Assembly: GCF_012070395.1 (NCBI RefSeq)
Contig: NZ_JAAFYS010000001.1
Coordinates: forward strand, 1,156,001 to 1,220,000
From: Pseudoroseicyclus tamaricis
Lineage (GTDB): Bacteria; Pseudomonadota; Alphaproteobacteria; Rhodobacterales; Rhodobacteraceae
Reading direction: 5' to 3'
DNA: 64,000 bases
A program made the position numbers and the translations under genes. The notes under the pieces were generated by a model that saw only the letters and a list, made by a program, of their open reading frames with translations, was not told the DNA's origin and did not search any database. Positions 27,517 to 36,861 of this stretch are shown here, piece by piece. Numbering within the stretch: the stretch's first letter is position 1; each line of letters opens with the position of its first letter.

Positions 27517-28533
27517 ATGCCCGTCCGCTTCACCGATCTCGCCGGCATACGCGCCGCGCTCGCCGACCTGCCGCAGCCCGATGCCGCCGCCCTCGCCGGC
27601 GCCAGCGCCCGCAATGCCCAACTGACGAAGCCGCCCGCCTCGCTGGGGCGGCTGGAGGAGCTGGCCATCTGGTACGCCGGCTGGCGGAGCGAGGCGCGGC
27701 CGGCGATGCGCGCGCCGCTCGTCTGCCTCTTCGCCGGCAACCATGGCGTCGCGGCGCGCGGCGTCTCCGCCTTCCCGCCCGAGGTGACGGCGCAGATGGT
27801 CGGCAATTTCGAGGCCGGCGGCGCCGCGATCAACCAGCTCGCCGGGGCCTTCGGGGCCCGCCTCTCCGTCACGCCCCTGTCGCTGGAGAGCCCGACGGCC
27901 GACTTCACCCAAGGGCCGGCGATGAGCGAGGCGGAGGTGGTGGAGGCCTTCGCTACCGGCTGGGCCGCCGTGGACCCGGCCGCCGACCTCCTCGTGACCG
28001 GCGAGATGGGCATCGGCAACACCACCGCGGCCGCCGCCCTTTCCGCCGCGCTCTTCGGCGGCGGGGGAGAGGCGTGGGTCGGCCGCGGCACGGGGGTCGA
28101 CGATGCCGGCCTCGCCCGCAAGCGCGAGGTGGTGGATGCCGGCCTTGCTGCCCATGCCGGCGCGCTGGACGACCCGCTGGAGGTGCTCCGCCGCCTCGGC
28201 GGGCGGGAGCTGGCGGCGATGGCCGGGGCGATCCTCGCCGCGCGTCACCATCGCATCCCGGTGATCCTCGACGGGTTCATCTGCTGCGCCTCCGCCGCCG
28301 TGCTGGCGAAGGCGGCGCCGGGCGCGCTGGAGCATTGCGTCGCCGGCCATTCCGGCGCCGAGGCCGCCCATGCCCGGCTGCTGGAGGCGCTGGGGCTGAC
28401 GGCGCTCCTCGACCTGGAGCTGCGCCTCGGCGAGGGCTCCGGGGCGGCGCTGGCCATCGGCGTGCTGAAGGGCGCGCTCGCCTGCCATTCGGGCATGGCG
28501 ACCTTTGCCGAGGCGGGGGTGAGCGCCGGCTGA
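27517..28533 (+). CDS. cobT: Nicotinate-nucleotide--dimethylbenzimidazole phosphoribosyltransferase
   Basis: 338 aa. Family landmarks are [13 protein letters not shown] near residue 35, [34 protein letters not shown], and the catalytic glutamate in the C-terminal [17 protein letters not shown]. It makes alpha-ribazole phosphate for CobS, its divergent neighbour. The short shared gap leaves no room for a cobalamin riboswitch. Confidence 0.95.
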   Translation: MPVRFTDLAGIRAALADLPQPDAAALAGASARNAQLTKPPASLGRLEELAIWYAGWRSEARPAMRAPLVCLFAGNHGVAARGVSAFPPEVTAQMVGNFEAGGAAINQLAGAFGARLSVTPLSLESPTADFTQGPAMSEAEVVEAFATGWAAVDPAADLLVTGEMGIGNTTAAAALSAALFGGGGEAWVGRGTGVDDAGLARKREVVDAGLAAHAGALDDPLEVLRRLGGRELAAMAGAILAARHHRIPVILDGFICCASAAVLAKAAPGALEHCVAGHSGAEAAHARLLEALGLTALLDLELRLGEGSGAALAIGVLKGALACHSGMATFAEAGVSAG

Positions 28534-28610
28534 GGGGGCCTGCCTCGACCGGCCCTTGCGGGCCGGCTCGGGGCGGGGCAGCCTCGGCCCCGAGCCACAG
28601 GGAGAGCCAG

Positions 28611-29639
28611 ATGAAGACCTTCTTCTCCGAAGACCACCGCAAGCACTTCCCGCAGGCCGAGCTCTCGGGCGGCCAGTTCGTGACGCCCTTCGAGCGGCCA
28701 TCGCGCGTGGAATACGTGCTGGCGGAGCTGAAGGCGCGCGGCATGGGGGACATCGTGGCGCCGGGGGCCGCCGACATGGCGCCCATCGAGGCGATCTGCG
28801 ACGCCGGCTACCTCGCCTTCCTGCAGAGCGCCTTCGCGGAATGGAAGGCCGACGGCAACGCCGGCGAGCTGATCGCCGGCTGCATCACGCCCCGCGGCAT
28901 GCGCACCGACCGCATCCCGACCAACATCGACGGCAAGGCCGGCTATTATTGCCACGCCGCCGAGACGGCCATCACCGCCGGCACCTGGGAGGCCGCCCTC
29001 TCCTCCGCCGCCTCCGCCCAGGCAGCGCAGGCCGAGGTCACCGCCGGCGCCCGCGCCGCCTTCGCCCTCTGCCGCCCGCCGGGCCACCATGCGACGGCGG
29101 ACCAATACGGCGGCTACTGCTTCATCAACAACGCCGCCATGGCCGCCCAGATGTTCGCCGCCGCCGGCCAGCGGACCACAGTGCTGGACATCGACTTCCA
29201 CCACGGCAACGGCACGCAGAACATCTTCTACGACCGGGAGGACGTGCTCTTCGCCTCCCTCCACGGCGACCCGGCGGACGCCTACCCCTACTTCCTCGGC
29301 CATGCCGACGAGCGGGGCACCGGTGCCGGCGAGGGGGCCAACGCTAACTACCCGATGAAGTCGGGCACGGCGTGGGACGAGTGGGGCGCGGCGCTGGACG
29401 ATGCCATCGGCAAGATCCGCGCCCATGGCACAGAGGCGCTGGTGGTCTCGCTGGGCGTGGATGCCTACAAGGACGACCCGATCAGCTTCTTCAGGCTGGT
29501 GAGCGATGACTTCACCCGCGCCGGCGAGAAGATTGCGGCGCTCGGCTTGCCGACGCTCTTCGTCATGGAGGGCGGCTATGCGATCGAGGCGGTGGGGATC
29601 AACACGGTTAACGTGCTGGCCGGGTTCGAGGGGGCCTGA
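28611..29639 (+). CDS. Histone deacetylase family protein, acetylpolyamine amidohydrolase-like
   Basis: 342 aa. The arginase/deacetylase fold motifs are RPPGHHATADQYGGYCFINN (His159-160), VLDIDFHHGNGTQ (zinc ligands Asp195 and His197) and SLGVDAYKDDP (third zinc ligand). The N terminus MKTFFSEDHRKHFP matches bacterial acetylpolyamine amidohydrolases. A GGAGAGCC precedes the ATG. The Pot-type importer at 36.8-40.7 kb could supply substrate, but the two are not in one operon. Confidence 0.88.
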   Translation: MKTFFSEDHRKHFPQAELSGGQFVTPFERPSRVEYVLAELKARGMGDIVAPGAADMAPIEAICDAGYLAFLQSAFAEWKADGNAGELIAGCITPRGMRTDRIPTNIDGKAGYYCHAAETAITAGTWEAALSSAASAQAAQAEVTAGARAAFALCRPPGHHATADQYGGYCFINNAAMAAQMFAAAGQRTTVLDIDFHHGNGTQNIFYDREDVLFASLHGDPADAYPYFLGHADERGTGAGEGANANYPMKSGTAWDEWGAALDDAIGKIRAHGTEALVVSLGVDAYKDDPISFFRLVSDDFTRAGEKIAALGLPTLFVMEGGYAIEAVGINTVNVLAGFEGA

Positions 29640-29754
29640 GCGGCGGGGCCATCGCCTGCGTCCGGGCGGGGAGGGGGCGCTGCCCCGGCCGTTCTTAGGG
29701 TCGATAAGCGGCGGGGCCCTCCGACCGTCCGGTGCGGCCCCACCGCGCCGGGGG

Positions 29755-29831
29755 TACACATCGTCGCACTGCCCGTCGCGACGCAGATAAGCTCTTTTTT
29801 CATACCCGGTTCGCGGATACACATGCTCGCA
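29755..29831 (+). promoter_or_regulatory. Direct repeats upstream of the arabinoside-locus regulator
   Basis: TACACATCGTCGCA (29755-29768) and TACACATGCTCGCA (29818-29831) match at 12 of 14 positions and start exactly 63 bp apart, six helical turns. The second ends 25 bp before the regulator's ATG. They are plausible autoregulatory operator sites. A T-rich TTTTTT (29795-29800) lies between them. Confidence 0.45.
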
Positions 29832-29856
29832 TCGTTTGCGTGAGGATGTTTCCCCT

Positions 29857-30777
29857 ATGACCAACAAACTGCTCGTCGTCGACCCGATCGATCAGTTCGA
29901 GGTGCTCAAGGGGCTGGCGAGCGAGGTCCGGATCTCCATCCTCAAGCTTCTGGCGAAATCGGGGCCGATGAACGTCAATCAGGTCGCGGCCGAGCTCTCG
30001 CTTCCGCAATCCACGATCTCTTCCAACATGCAGGTGCTCGAGAACGTCGGCCTCGTCGTGACCGAGATCCAGCGGGCGCGGAAGGGGAGTCAGAAGGTCT
30101 GCCAGTCGGTCTTCACCGAGATCCTCGTGGCCTTCGGGGATCAGCGGCCGGAGGTCGGCGATGACGAGATCGAGGTCTCCATGCCGCTTGGCCTCTACTC
30201 CCATGTCGAGGTCACCGCGCCCTGCGGGCTCTGCTCCATCGACGGGGTCATCGGGCTGCTCGACGTGCCCGACACCTTCCTCGACCCCGACCGCATGCGG
30301 GCAGGGCTGCTCTGGTTCACCCGGGGCTTCGTGGAATACCAGTTTCCCAATAATGCCAAGCTCTTGAACAAGCCGGTCCAGTCCCTGGAGTTCTCGATGG
30401 AGCTCAGCTCGGAGGTGCCCGGCACCTCTGCCGACTGGCCCTCCGACATCTCGCTGGTCGTCAACGGCATCCACGTCGCAACGTGGACGTCACCCGGCGA
30501 CTTCGGTGACAAGCGGGGCGTCTTCACCCCCGACTGGTGGAAGCTGGCCGGCTCCCAATACGGCAAGCTGAAGACATGGCGAATCAACGGCGACGGGACC
30601 TATGTCGACGGCCTGCGGGTGTCGGACGTGACCCTGAAGGATCTGGAGGTCGACACCCACCGGTCGATCCGGGTGCGGATCGGGGTGCGGGAGGATGCCC
30701 AACACCCCGGAGGCATGAACATTTTCGGGCGCGGCTTCGGCAATTACGATCAGGACATCACCATGCGCCTGCGCTGA
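29857..30777 (+). CDS. ArsR-type transcriptional regulator with C-terminal beta-rich sensor domain
   Basis: 306 aa. An N-terminal winged helix (about 15-85: LKGLASEVRISILKLLAKSG, then NVNQVAAELSLPQSTISSNM) is fused to a roughly 200-residue domain with many predicted strands (DISLVVNGIHVATWTSPGDF, THRSIRVRIGVRED), quite unlike the short classical ArsR metal sensors. Cys residues in APCGLCSIDG could be structural. It immediately precedes the arabinofuranosidase gene and very likely controls it. The ATG at 29857 has GAGGA 10 bases upstream. Confidence 0.8.
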   Translation: MTNKLLVVDPIDQFEVLKGLASEVRISILKLLAKSGPMNVNQVAAELSLPQSTISSNMQVLENVGLVVTEIQRARKGSQKVCQSVFTEILVAFGDQRPEVGDDEIEVSMPLGLYSHVEVTAPCGLCSIDGVIGLLDVPDTFLDPDRMRAGLLWFTRGFVEYQFPNNAKLLNKPVQSLEFSMELSSEVPGTSADWPSDISLVVNGIHVATWTSPGDFGDKRGVFTPDWWKLAGSQYGKLKTWRINGDGTYVDGLRVSDVTLKDLEVDTHRSIRVRIGVREDAQHPGGMNIFGRGFGNYDQDITMRLR

Positions 30778-30793
30778 TCCGCGCAGAAAATCC

Positions 30794-30846
30794 TTGACTG
30801 ACCCGCGATCCCCTCGCATCCATATCATCAAAATCGGTATAAACCG
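30794..30846 (+). promoter_or_regulatory. Candidate promoter and operator of the arabinoside operon
   Basis: TTGACT (30794-30799) resembles a -35 box, although no convincing -10 follows at standard spacing. CGGT-ATAA-ACCG (30835-30846) is an AT-centred inverted repeat in an AT-rich stretch directly before the arabinofuranosidase ribosome binding site (GGGAGGGGG). Confidence 0.4.
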
Positions 30847-30876
30847 GAATTTAAGGTACGCCAGGGAGGGGGTTCC

Positions 30877-32385
30877 ATGAGGGCACGGGTCACCGCGCAT
30901 GCGCGCTATGCGGTCGCGGACATCGACAAGCGGCTATACGGGTCGTTCCTCGAGCATCTCGGCCGGGCGGTCTACACCGGCATCTATGAGCCCGACCATC
31001 CCAGCGCCGATGCCAGCGGCATGCGGCAGGACGTGATCGACCTTGTGCGCGAACTCGACACGCCCATCTGCCGCTACCCGGGCGGCAACTTCGTTTCCGC
31101 CTACAACTGGGAGGACGGGATCGGCCCGAAGGAGGATCGCCCGACGCGGCTCGATCTCGCGTGGAAATCCCTCGAAAACAACCACGTCGGCATCCACGAA
31201 TATGCCGACTGGGCCGACAAGGCGGGGATCGAGATGATGCTCGCCGTCAACCTCGGCTCGCGCGGGCTCGACGAGGCGCGCAGCTTCGTCGAATACGTGA
31301 ACCACCCCGGCGGCAGCTACTGGTCGGACCTGCGCCGCAAGAACGGCCGCGAGGACCCGTGGGCCGTGAAAACCTGGTGCCTCGGCAACGAGATGGACGG
31401 GCCCTGGCAGGTCGGCCACAAGACGGCCCGGGAATACGGGCAGCTGGCCAACGAGACGGCCAAGGCGCTGCGCGCCTTCGACAGCGATCTGGAGTTGATC
31501 GTCTGCGGCTCTTCCCACTCCGACATGCCGACCTACCCGCAGTGGGAGGCGACGGTGCTTGAGGAGAGCTACGACAATATCGACCACATCTCGCTGCACA
31601 TGTATTTCGAGAATTACGAGAAGAACACGGCGAACTTCCTCGCCCTGCCGGAGAAGCTGGACCGCTACATCGGCACGGTGAGCGGCGTGATCGACTTCGT
31701 GAAGGGCAAGAAGCGGTCGAAGAAGGATGTGAAGATCTCCTTCGACGAGTGGAACGTCTGGTATCACACCCGCAAGAAGGACCAGCTCTACCTCGAGGGG
31801 AAGGACTGGCAATACTGGCCGCCGATCCTCGAGGATGTCTACAACTTCGAGGATGTGCTGCAGGTCGGATGCATCCTGAACACCTTCATCCGCCGCTCCG
31901 ACCGGGTGCGTATCGCCTGCATCGCGCAGCTGGTGAATGTCATCGCGCCCATCATGACGCAGCCGGGCGGGCCGGCGTGGCGGCAGACGATCTACTACCC
32001 GTTCAAGCTCGCCTCTCACCACGGCCGCGGCACCGCGCTGCAGCTCGATGTCGACTGCCCGACCTACGACGCCGACATGGCGGCGGGGGTCAGCTACCTC
32101 GACATCGCCGGCGTCCACGATGGCGACGCGGGCAGCGTGACCTTCTTCGCAATCAACCGGAACGGGAGCGAGCCGCTGGAGGTCGAGCTGTCGCTGGAGC
32201 GCTTCGGCACGCCGAAGTCCGCCAGCCACACCCTGATCCGCCATGACGATCTGGAGGCGACGAACACCATGGAGGCGCCGGATACCGTCGTCCCCCAGGA
32301 GGGCAGCGGCGCGAAGATCGACGGCAGCACGCTCAGCATGACGCTGCCGCCCTACAGCTATTCGATGATCAAGGTGGAGCTTTGA
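30877..32385 (+). CDS. Alpha-N-arabinofuranosidase, GH51
   Basis: 502 aa, no signal peptide, so cytoplasmic. The acid/base Glu172 lies in WCLGNEMDGPW and the nucleophile Glu291 in ISFDEWNVWYH, both classical GH51 positions. The early motif GSFLEHLGRAVYTGIYEP and RYPGGNFVSAYNWEDGIG are also diagnostic. A C-terminal beta domain follows. It releases arabinofuranose from short oligosaccharides after import by the downstream ABC transporter. Confidence 0.96.
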   Translation: MRARVTAHARYAVADIDKRLYGSFLEHLGRAVYTGIYEPDHPSADASGMRQDVIDLVRELDTPICRYPGGNFVSAYNWEDGIGPKEDRPTRLDLAWKSLENNHVGIHEYADWADKAGIEMMLAVNLGSRGLDEARSFVEYVNHPGGSYWSDLRRKNGREDPWAVKTWCLGNEMDGPWQVGHKTAREYGQLANETAKALRAFDSDLELIVCGSSHSDMPTYPQWEATVLEESYDNIDHISLHMYFENYEKNTANFLALPEKLDRYIGTVSGVIDFVKGKKRSKKDVKISFDEWNVWYHTRKKDQLYLEGKDWQYWPPILEDVYNFEDVLQVGCILNTFIRRSDRVRIACIAQLVNVIAPIMTQPGGPAWRQTIYYPFKLASHHGRGTALQLDVDCPTYDADMAAGVSYLDIAGVHDGDAGSVTFFAINRNGSEPLEVELSLERFGTPKSASHTLIRHDDLEATNTMEAPDTVVPQEGSGAKIDGSTLSMTLPPYSYSMIKVEL

Positions 32386-32387
32386 CG

Positions 32388-32476
32388 ACCGTATCGGTGG
32401 AACGGGTATATATCACGAAGTCCGTTGATTGGATCCGAAGGTAGTGTAACATTCATCTGCGACCGGGGACCGGTCG
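32388..32476 (+). promoter_or_regulatory. Candidate operators between arabinofuranosidase and sugar-binding protein genes
   Basis: The 109-bp gap holds ACCG-TAT-CGGT (32388-32398) right after the stop codon, an AT-rich GGGTATATATCACG, and CGACCG-GGGAC-CGGTCG (32460-32476) just before the ribosome binding site. Their CGGT/ACCG halves resemble the site at 30835, suggesting a second point of control. Confidence 0.35.
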
Positions 32477-32494
32477 CTCTTTGGGAGGAGACTG

Positions 32495-33754
32495 ATGAAA
32501 CATCTTATGGGACTGGCCCTCGGGGCCACGCTGGCGACGGCTGCCCAGGCGCAGGAAACGGTCGTCTGGTGGGACTTCCTGAGCGGCGGCGACGGCGTGC
32601 GGATGAAGACGCTGATCGACGATTTCAACGCCGCGCATGAAGGCGAGATCACCATCGACGCGACGACGCTCGAATGGGGCGTGCCCTTCTACACCAAGGT
32701 GCAGACCTCGGTCGCCGTCGGCGAAGCGCCGGACATCATGACCTACCACGCCAGCCGCATTCCGCTGGCCGTGAGCCAGGGCGTGCTCCAGCCGATCACC
32801 GATGCCGACTGGGAGCAGATGGGCCTCGGCCAGGACGATTTCGCGGAAGCCACGTGGAACGCGGTGACCGTCGATGGCGCGCAATATGCGGTGCCGCTCG
32901 ATACGCACCCGATCGTCCTCTACTACAACCGCGACCTTCTCGAGCAGGCCGGGCGCCTCAGCGAGGACGGCACGCCCATGGGCCTCGACAGCCGCGAGGG
33001 CTTCGAGGAAACGCTGGCCGCGCTCAAGGATGCCGGCGTCCCCTATCCGCTGGCCTCGGTCACGGCCGACGGCAACTTCATGTACCGCACCATCTACTCG
33101 CTGATGGGCCAGCAGGACGGCGAGCTGCTGACGGATGGTGAATTCCTGGCCGGCGACAACGCCGAAAAGCTGGAGAATGCCCTCTCCCTGCTGCAGGACT
33201 GGACGACCAACGAGTGGCAGTCGACCTATACCGACTACCCCGCGACCGTCGCGCTCTTCACCTCCGGCGAAGCGGCGATGATGATCAACGGCGTCTGGGA
33301 AGTGCCGACGATGAACGACCTCGCGGGCGAGGGCCGGCTCTTCGACTGGGGCGCCGTCGAGCTGCCGGTGATCTTCGACCACGCGTCGACCTACGCCGAC
33401 AGCCACGCCTTCGCGATCCCCGCCAACAACGGCGTGGATGAAGGCTCGGCCAAGCGCGACGCGGTGCTGGAGGTCATGTCCTGGATCTCCGACAACTCCC
33501 TCTTCTGGGCGACCGCGGGCCACATCCCGGCCAATGCCGGTGTGACGGCTTCCGACGAGTATTCCCAGATGGAGCCCAACGCGACCTACTCCACGCTGAC
33601 GTCCAACATGATCTTCGACCCGCAGAGCGAGTTCTCGGGTGTCGCCGGTCCGATGTTCGACGTGATGTCCACCTACTTCGTGCCGACGCTGAACGGAGAG
33701 ATGGACCCGGCCGAAGCGGTCGAGGAAATCCAGTACGAGCTCAACGACATGTAA
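32495..33754 (+). CDS. Sugar ABC transporter substrate-binding protein (family 1, CUT1)
   Basis: 419 aa with signal peptide MKHLMGLALGATLATAAQA. It has the MalE/UgpB-type fold: ETVVWWDFLSGGDGVRMKTLIDDFNAAHEG, YAVPLDTHPIVLYYNRDLLEQAG and GEAAMMINGVWEVP. Gene context with a GH51 enzyme points to arabinosides or arabino-oligosaccharides as ligands. GGGAGGAGA precedes the start. Confidence 0.92.
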   Translation: MKHLMGLALGATLATAAQAQETVVWWDFLSGGDGVRMKTLIDDFNAAHEGEITIDATTLEWGVPFYTKVQTSVAVGEAPDIMTYHASRIPLAVSQGVLQPITDADWEQMGLGQDDFAEATWNAVTVDGAQYAVPLDTHPIVLYYNRDLLEQAGRLSEDGTPMGLDSREGFEETLAALKDAGVPYPLASVTADGNFMYRTIYSLMGQQDGELLTDGEFLAGDNAEKLENALSLLQDWTTNEWQSTYTDYPATVALFTSGEAAMMINGVWEVPTMNDLAGEGRLFDWGAVELPVIFDHASTYADSHAFAIPANNGVDEGSAKRDAVLEVMSWISDNSLFWATAGHIPANAGVTASDEYSQMEPNATYSTLTSNMIFDPQSEFSGVAGPMFDVMSTYFVPTLNGEMDPAEAVEEIQYELNDM

Positions 33755-33763
33755 CTCCCTGGC

Positions 33764-33790
33764 GGGGGCGCGCGCCACGTGTGCGCCCCC
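33764..33790 (+). terminator. Intercistronic hairpin after the sugar-binding protein gene
   Basis: GGGGGCGC/GCGCCCCC inverted repeat (33764-33771 and 33783-33790) in the 74-bp gap before the permease gene, 10 bp after the stop codon. As in the opp operon, it probably stabilises the binding-protein message and lowers permease expression. Confidence 0.6.
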
Positions 33791-33828
33791 ATCCTTCGTG
33801 ACCACCGGTTCGGATGGGAGGACCAGTC

Positions 33829-34722
33829 GTGATCCGCAACGCGAGAAAAGACACGCTGATCGCCTATGTCCTGATCGCCCCCTTCGTGGCGATCTACGGG
33901 CTGATCTTCGTCTACCCGACGATCGACATGTTCATCCTGTCGTTCAAGGATGCGCCGCTCATCGCCTTCGGGCCGCAGACGGCGGAGTGGACCGGGCTCG
34001 ACAATTACACCCGCCTGCCGGACGACCGTCGCTTCGGCACCGCCTTCTGGAACACGGCCTATTTCGTGCTGCTCTCGGTTGTCCCGGGCACGCTGGTGGC
34101 GCTGGCCATCGCCCTTGGGATCACGCGGCTTTCGGGGCGGCTGCAGTCTCTCGTGCTGGCGCTGTTCTTCCTGCCCTACATCCTGCCCGTCTCCGTGGTC
34201 TACCGGATCTGGGACTGGACGCTGAACTTCCAGTTCGGCATCGCCATGCACCTCTTCGACACGCTGGGGATCGACCGTGTGCCGATCTTCAAGACGTCGA
34301 CATGGTTCATGCCGGCCGTCGCCTTCGTGACGATCTGGTGGACCTGCGGCTTCTCGATCCTGCTGTTCCTCGCCGGCCTTCGCGCCATCCCGGCGGAGAT
34401 CTACGAGGCGGCGGAGCTGGACAATGCCAACCGCTGGACCGTCTTCCGCAAGCTGACATGGCCGCTGCTCTGGCCCGTCACGGCGCTGGTCCTGACGATC
34501 CAGCTGATCCTGCAGCTGAAGATCTTCGACCAGGTCTACCTGTTCTCCGTTGGCGGGCGGCCCAACGACAACCTCGTCATGGTCTATTACATCTACCAGC
34601 GCGCCTTTCAGAACGATGACGGCGGCCGGGCCGCGGCCATCGCGGTGGTGCTCTTCATGATCGTCATCATCGTCTCGGTGCTGAACTTCCAGCTCCTGCG
34701 ACTAGCGGAGCGCAAGACATGA
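33829..34722 (+). CDS. Sugar ABC transporter permease (MalF/UgpA-like)
   Basis: 297 aa with six predicted helices and the EAA loop EIYEAAELDNANRWTVFRKLTWPLL. GTG at 33829 is taken as the start because GGGAGG lies 8 bases before it; an in-frame ATG at 33814 overlaps that site. It overlaps the next gene by ATGA. Confidence 0.92.
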   Translation: MIRNARKDTLIAYVLIAPFVAIYGLIFVYPTIDMFILSFKDAPLIAFGPQTAEWTGLDNYTRLPDDRRFGTAFWNTAYFVLLSVVPGTLVALAIALGITRLSGRLQSLVLALFFLPYILPVSVVYRIWDWTLNFQFGIAMHLFDTLGIDRVPIFKTSTWFMPAVAFVTIWWTCGFSILLFLAGLRAIPAEIYEAAELDNANRWTVFRKLTWPLLWPVTALVLTIQLILQLKIFDQVYLFSVGGRPNDNLVMVYYIYQRAFQNDDGGRAAAIAVVLFMIVIIVSVLNFQLLRLAERKT

Positions 34723-35561
34723 ACCTCGCCAGAACGCGACGCGTCAACATCGCCGGGGCGATCATCACCGTCATCACGGTGATCGCCGCCATCATCTGGG
34801 CCTTCCCGATCTACTGGGGCATCGTCTCCTCCTTCAAGCTCGAGGACGAGGTCGTGCGGCCCTATATCGAGCTCTGGCCCGAGCACCCGACGCTCCGCCA
34901 CTACTGGTTCGCCCTGACGCAGACGCAGATCGGCAGCTGGTACGTGAACTCGGTGGCCACGGCGCTGGGCGTCACGGTCCTGACCGTCTCCACCTCGCTG
35001 CTCGTCGGCTATGCCATCAGCCAGCTGCGGTTTCCGGGGCGGCGCGTGCTCTGGTGGCTGATCCTCGCGAGCTTCATGGTCCCCACGCAGGTGCTCATCA
35101 TCAACCATTTCGTGCTGATCGCGAACATGGGGCTGCTCAACACCTGGGCCGGGATCATCCTGCCGCAGCTGATCCACCCGGTGGTCATCATCGTCTACAA
35201 GCAGTTCTTCGATCAGGTGCCGAAGGAGTTTCGCGAGGCGGCCGTCATGGACAACGCCTCGGAGCTGCGGATCCTGAGCAAGGTCTACATTCCGATGAAC
35301 TGGGGCGTCACCACCGCCCTCTCCATCGTCACCTTCATCTGGGCCTGGAACGCCTTCCTGTGGCCGTTCCTGGCGGTCACGCGGACCGAGATGATGACCA
35401 TCACGGTCGGCATCACCCAGGTCAGCGACGCCTTCGGCGTCTATTACGCGCGGCAGCTGGCCTCGGCCGTGCTCGCCGGTTTCCCGGTCGCGCTCGCCTA
35501 CCTGCTGTTCCAGAGGCGGGTCACGCAGGCCATCACGCTCAGCGCGGGGATCAAGGGGTAA
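34719..35561 (+). CDS. Sugar ABC transporter permease (MalG/UgpE-like)
   Basis: 280 aa, six predicted helices. The EAA loop reads EFREAAVMDNASELRILSKVYIPM, followed by WAWNAFLWPFLAV. It pairs with the previous permease in the CUT1 importer. Three bases separate its stop from the ATPase start. Confidence 0.92.
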   Translation: MNLARTRRVNIAGAIITVITVIAAIIWAFPIYWGIVSSFKLEDEVVRPYIELWPEHPTLRHYWFALTQTQIGSWYVNSVATALGVTVLTVSTSLLVGYAISQLRFPGRRVLWWLILASFMVPTQVLIINHFVLIANMGLLNTWAGIILPQLIHPVVIIVYKQFFDQVPKEFREAAVMDNASELRILSKVYIPMNWGVTTALSIVTFIWAWNAFLWPFLAVTRTEMMTITVGITQVSDAFGVYYARQLASAVLAGFPVALAYLLFQRRVTQAITLSAGIKG

Positions 35562-35564
35562 GGC

Positions 35565-36638
35565 ATGGCGGATATTTCGCTGCAGAACGTCTCGAAAAGC
35601 TTCGGCGCCGTCGATGTCATCAAGGACATCAGCCTGGAGGTCGAACAGGGGGAATTCGTGGTCTTCCTCGGGCCCTCGGGCTCGGGCAAGTCCACGCTCC
35701 TGCGCATGATCGCGGGGCTTGAATCCATCGACCGCGGCAAGCTCCTGATCGGCGGCAAGGAGTGCCAGGACATCGCGCCGGGCCAGCGGAACGTCGCCAT
35801 GGTCTTCCAGAATTACGCGCTCTACCCGCACATGACCGTGCGCGACAACATGGCCTTCGGCCTGCGCAACATCGGCATGAAGGAGAAGGACATCGAGGCC
35901 AGGGTCGCCGATGCCGGGCGCATCCTCGAGATGGACGCGCTCCTCGACCGCCGGCCGAGCCAGCTGTCGGGCGGGCAGCGCCAGCGGGTCGCGATCGGCC
36001 GGGCCATCGTCAAGGAGCCGGCGGCCTTCCTCTTCGACGAGCCCCTGTCGAACCTCGACGCGGCGCTCCGCGTGCGCACACGGGTGGAGCTGGCGCAGCT
36101 GCACCAGCGCATCGCGGCGACGATGATCTACGTCACCCACGACCAGACGGAGGCGATGACGCTCGCCGACCGGATCGTCATCCTCAACGACTGCCGGATC
36201 GAGCAGATCGGCACGCCGATGGAGGTCTACACCTACCCCGCCTCGCGCTTCGTTGCCGGCTTCGTCGGCAGCCCGGGAATGAACTTCCTTAACTCCGACG
36301 TGGCGGTCTCCGGCAAGGAGGCGACGGCCACCCTCGGCGACGGCTCCCGCGTGGCGATGAGCATCGATGTCCCCGAGGGAGGTACCTACGAGCTGGGGAT
36401 CCGGCCGGAGGCGGTGCATGTCGTGACGGGCGAGGGCGACACGACGGGCGAGGCGACGGTGGTGGAGAACCTCGGCGACCGGACGCTCGTCTACACCCGC
36501 CTCGGCGACGGCTCCTCTGTCATCGCGCTGGATGACGGCCGCTCCCAGGTCGCCCCGGGCGACACCGTGTCCCTCCGCTTCGACACGAGCCAGCTGCACC
36601 TCTTCGACTCGTCCGGCCGCGCCTATCACGCTGACTGA
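35565..36638 (+). CDS. Sugar ABC transporter ATP-binding protein (UgpC/MsmK-like)
   Basis: 357 aa. Walker A is [16 protein letters not shown], the signature [15 protein letters not shown] and Walker [16 protein letters not shown]-terminal TOBE/MalK regulatory region (about 240-357) includes [11 protein letters not shown]. It is the last gene of the arabinoside operon and makes the transporter complete without sharing an ATPase. Confidence 0.94.
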   Translation: MADISLQNVSKSFGAVDVIKDISLEVEQGEFVVFLGPSGSGKSTLLRMIAGLESIDRGKLLIGGKECQDIAPGQRNVAMVFQNYALYPHMTVRDNMAFGLRNIGMKEKDIEARVADAGRILEMDALLDRRPSQLSGGQRQRVAIGRAIVKEPAAFLFDEPLSNLDAALRVRTRVELAQLHQRIAATMIYVTHDQTEAMTLADRIVILNDCRIEQIGTPMEVYTYPASRFVAGFVGSPGMNFLNSDVAVSGKEATATLGDGSRVAMSIDVPEGGTYELGIRPEAVHVVTGEGDTTGEATVVENLGDRTLVYTRLGDGSSVIALDDGRSQVAPGDTVSLRFDTSQLHLFDSSGRAYHAD

Positions 36639-36827
36639 GGCTGGCGGACGCTGCCAAGGGAGGCCGGGCGCGTCGGACCGGTCGTTCTAAGTCAGGCGCG
36701 GGTGATGTCGGGGAACTGGCTGTCCGAAGCGCCAGCGTGCGGGCGCCGGTCTGACCGGCAGGCGGAGCGCAACATCGCGGCGGATAGTCATCGTCTCACG
36801 GGGCCGATGCCGCGAACGGCGCGAGTG

Positions 36828-36850
36828 GCGGGGGGCAGTCAGCCCCCCGC
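36828..36850. terminator. Bidirectional terminator between two ABC transporter operons
   Basis: GCGGGGGGC/GCCCCCCGC (9 bp, loop AGTCA) lies between the convergent ends of the CUT1 ATPase gene and the Pot-type binding-protein gene, 12 bp past the latter's stop. The rest of the 223-bp gap includes the small palindrome GCCGGTCTGACCGGC but no gene. Confidence 0.65.
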
Positions 36851-36861
36851 TTGCGTAGCGT

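Noticed and set aside
26913-28610. Large plus-strand frame upstream of the deacetylase gene covering cobS and cobT
   Set aside because: It overlaps two well-supported genes in other frames and has shadow-type composition; the deacetylase starts at 28611 after GGAGAGCC.
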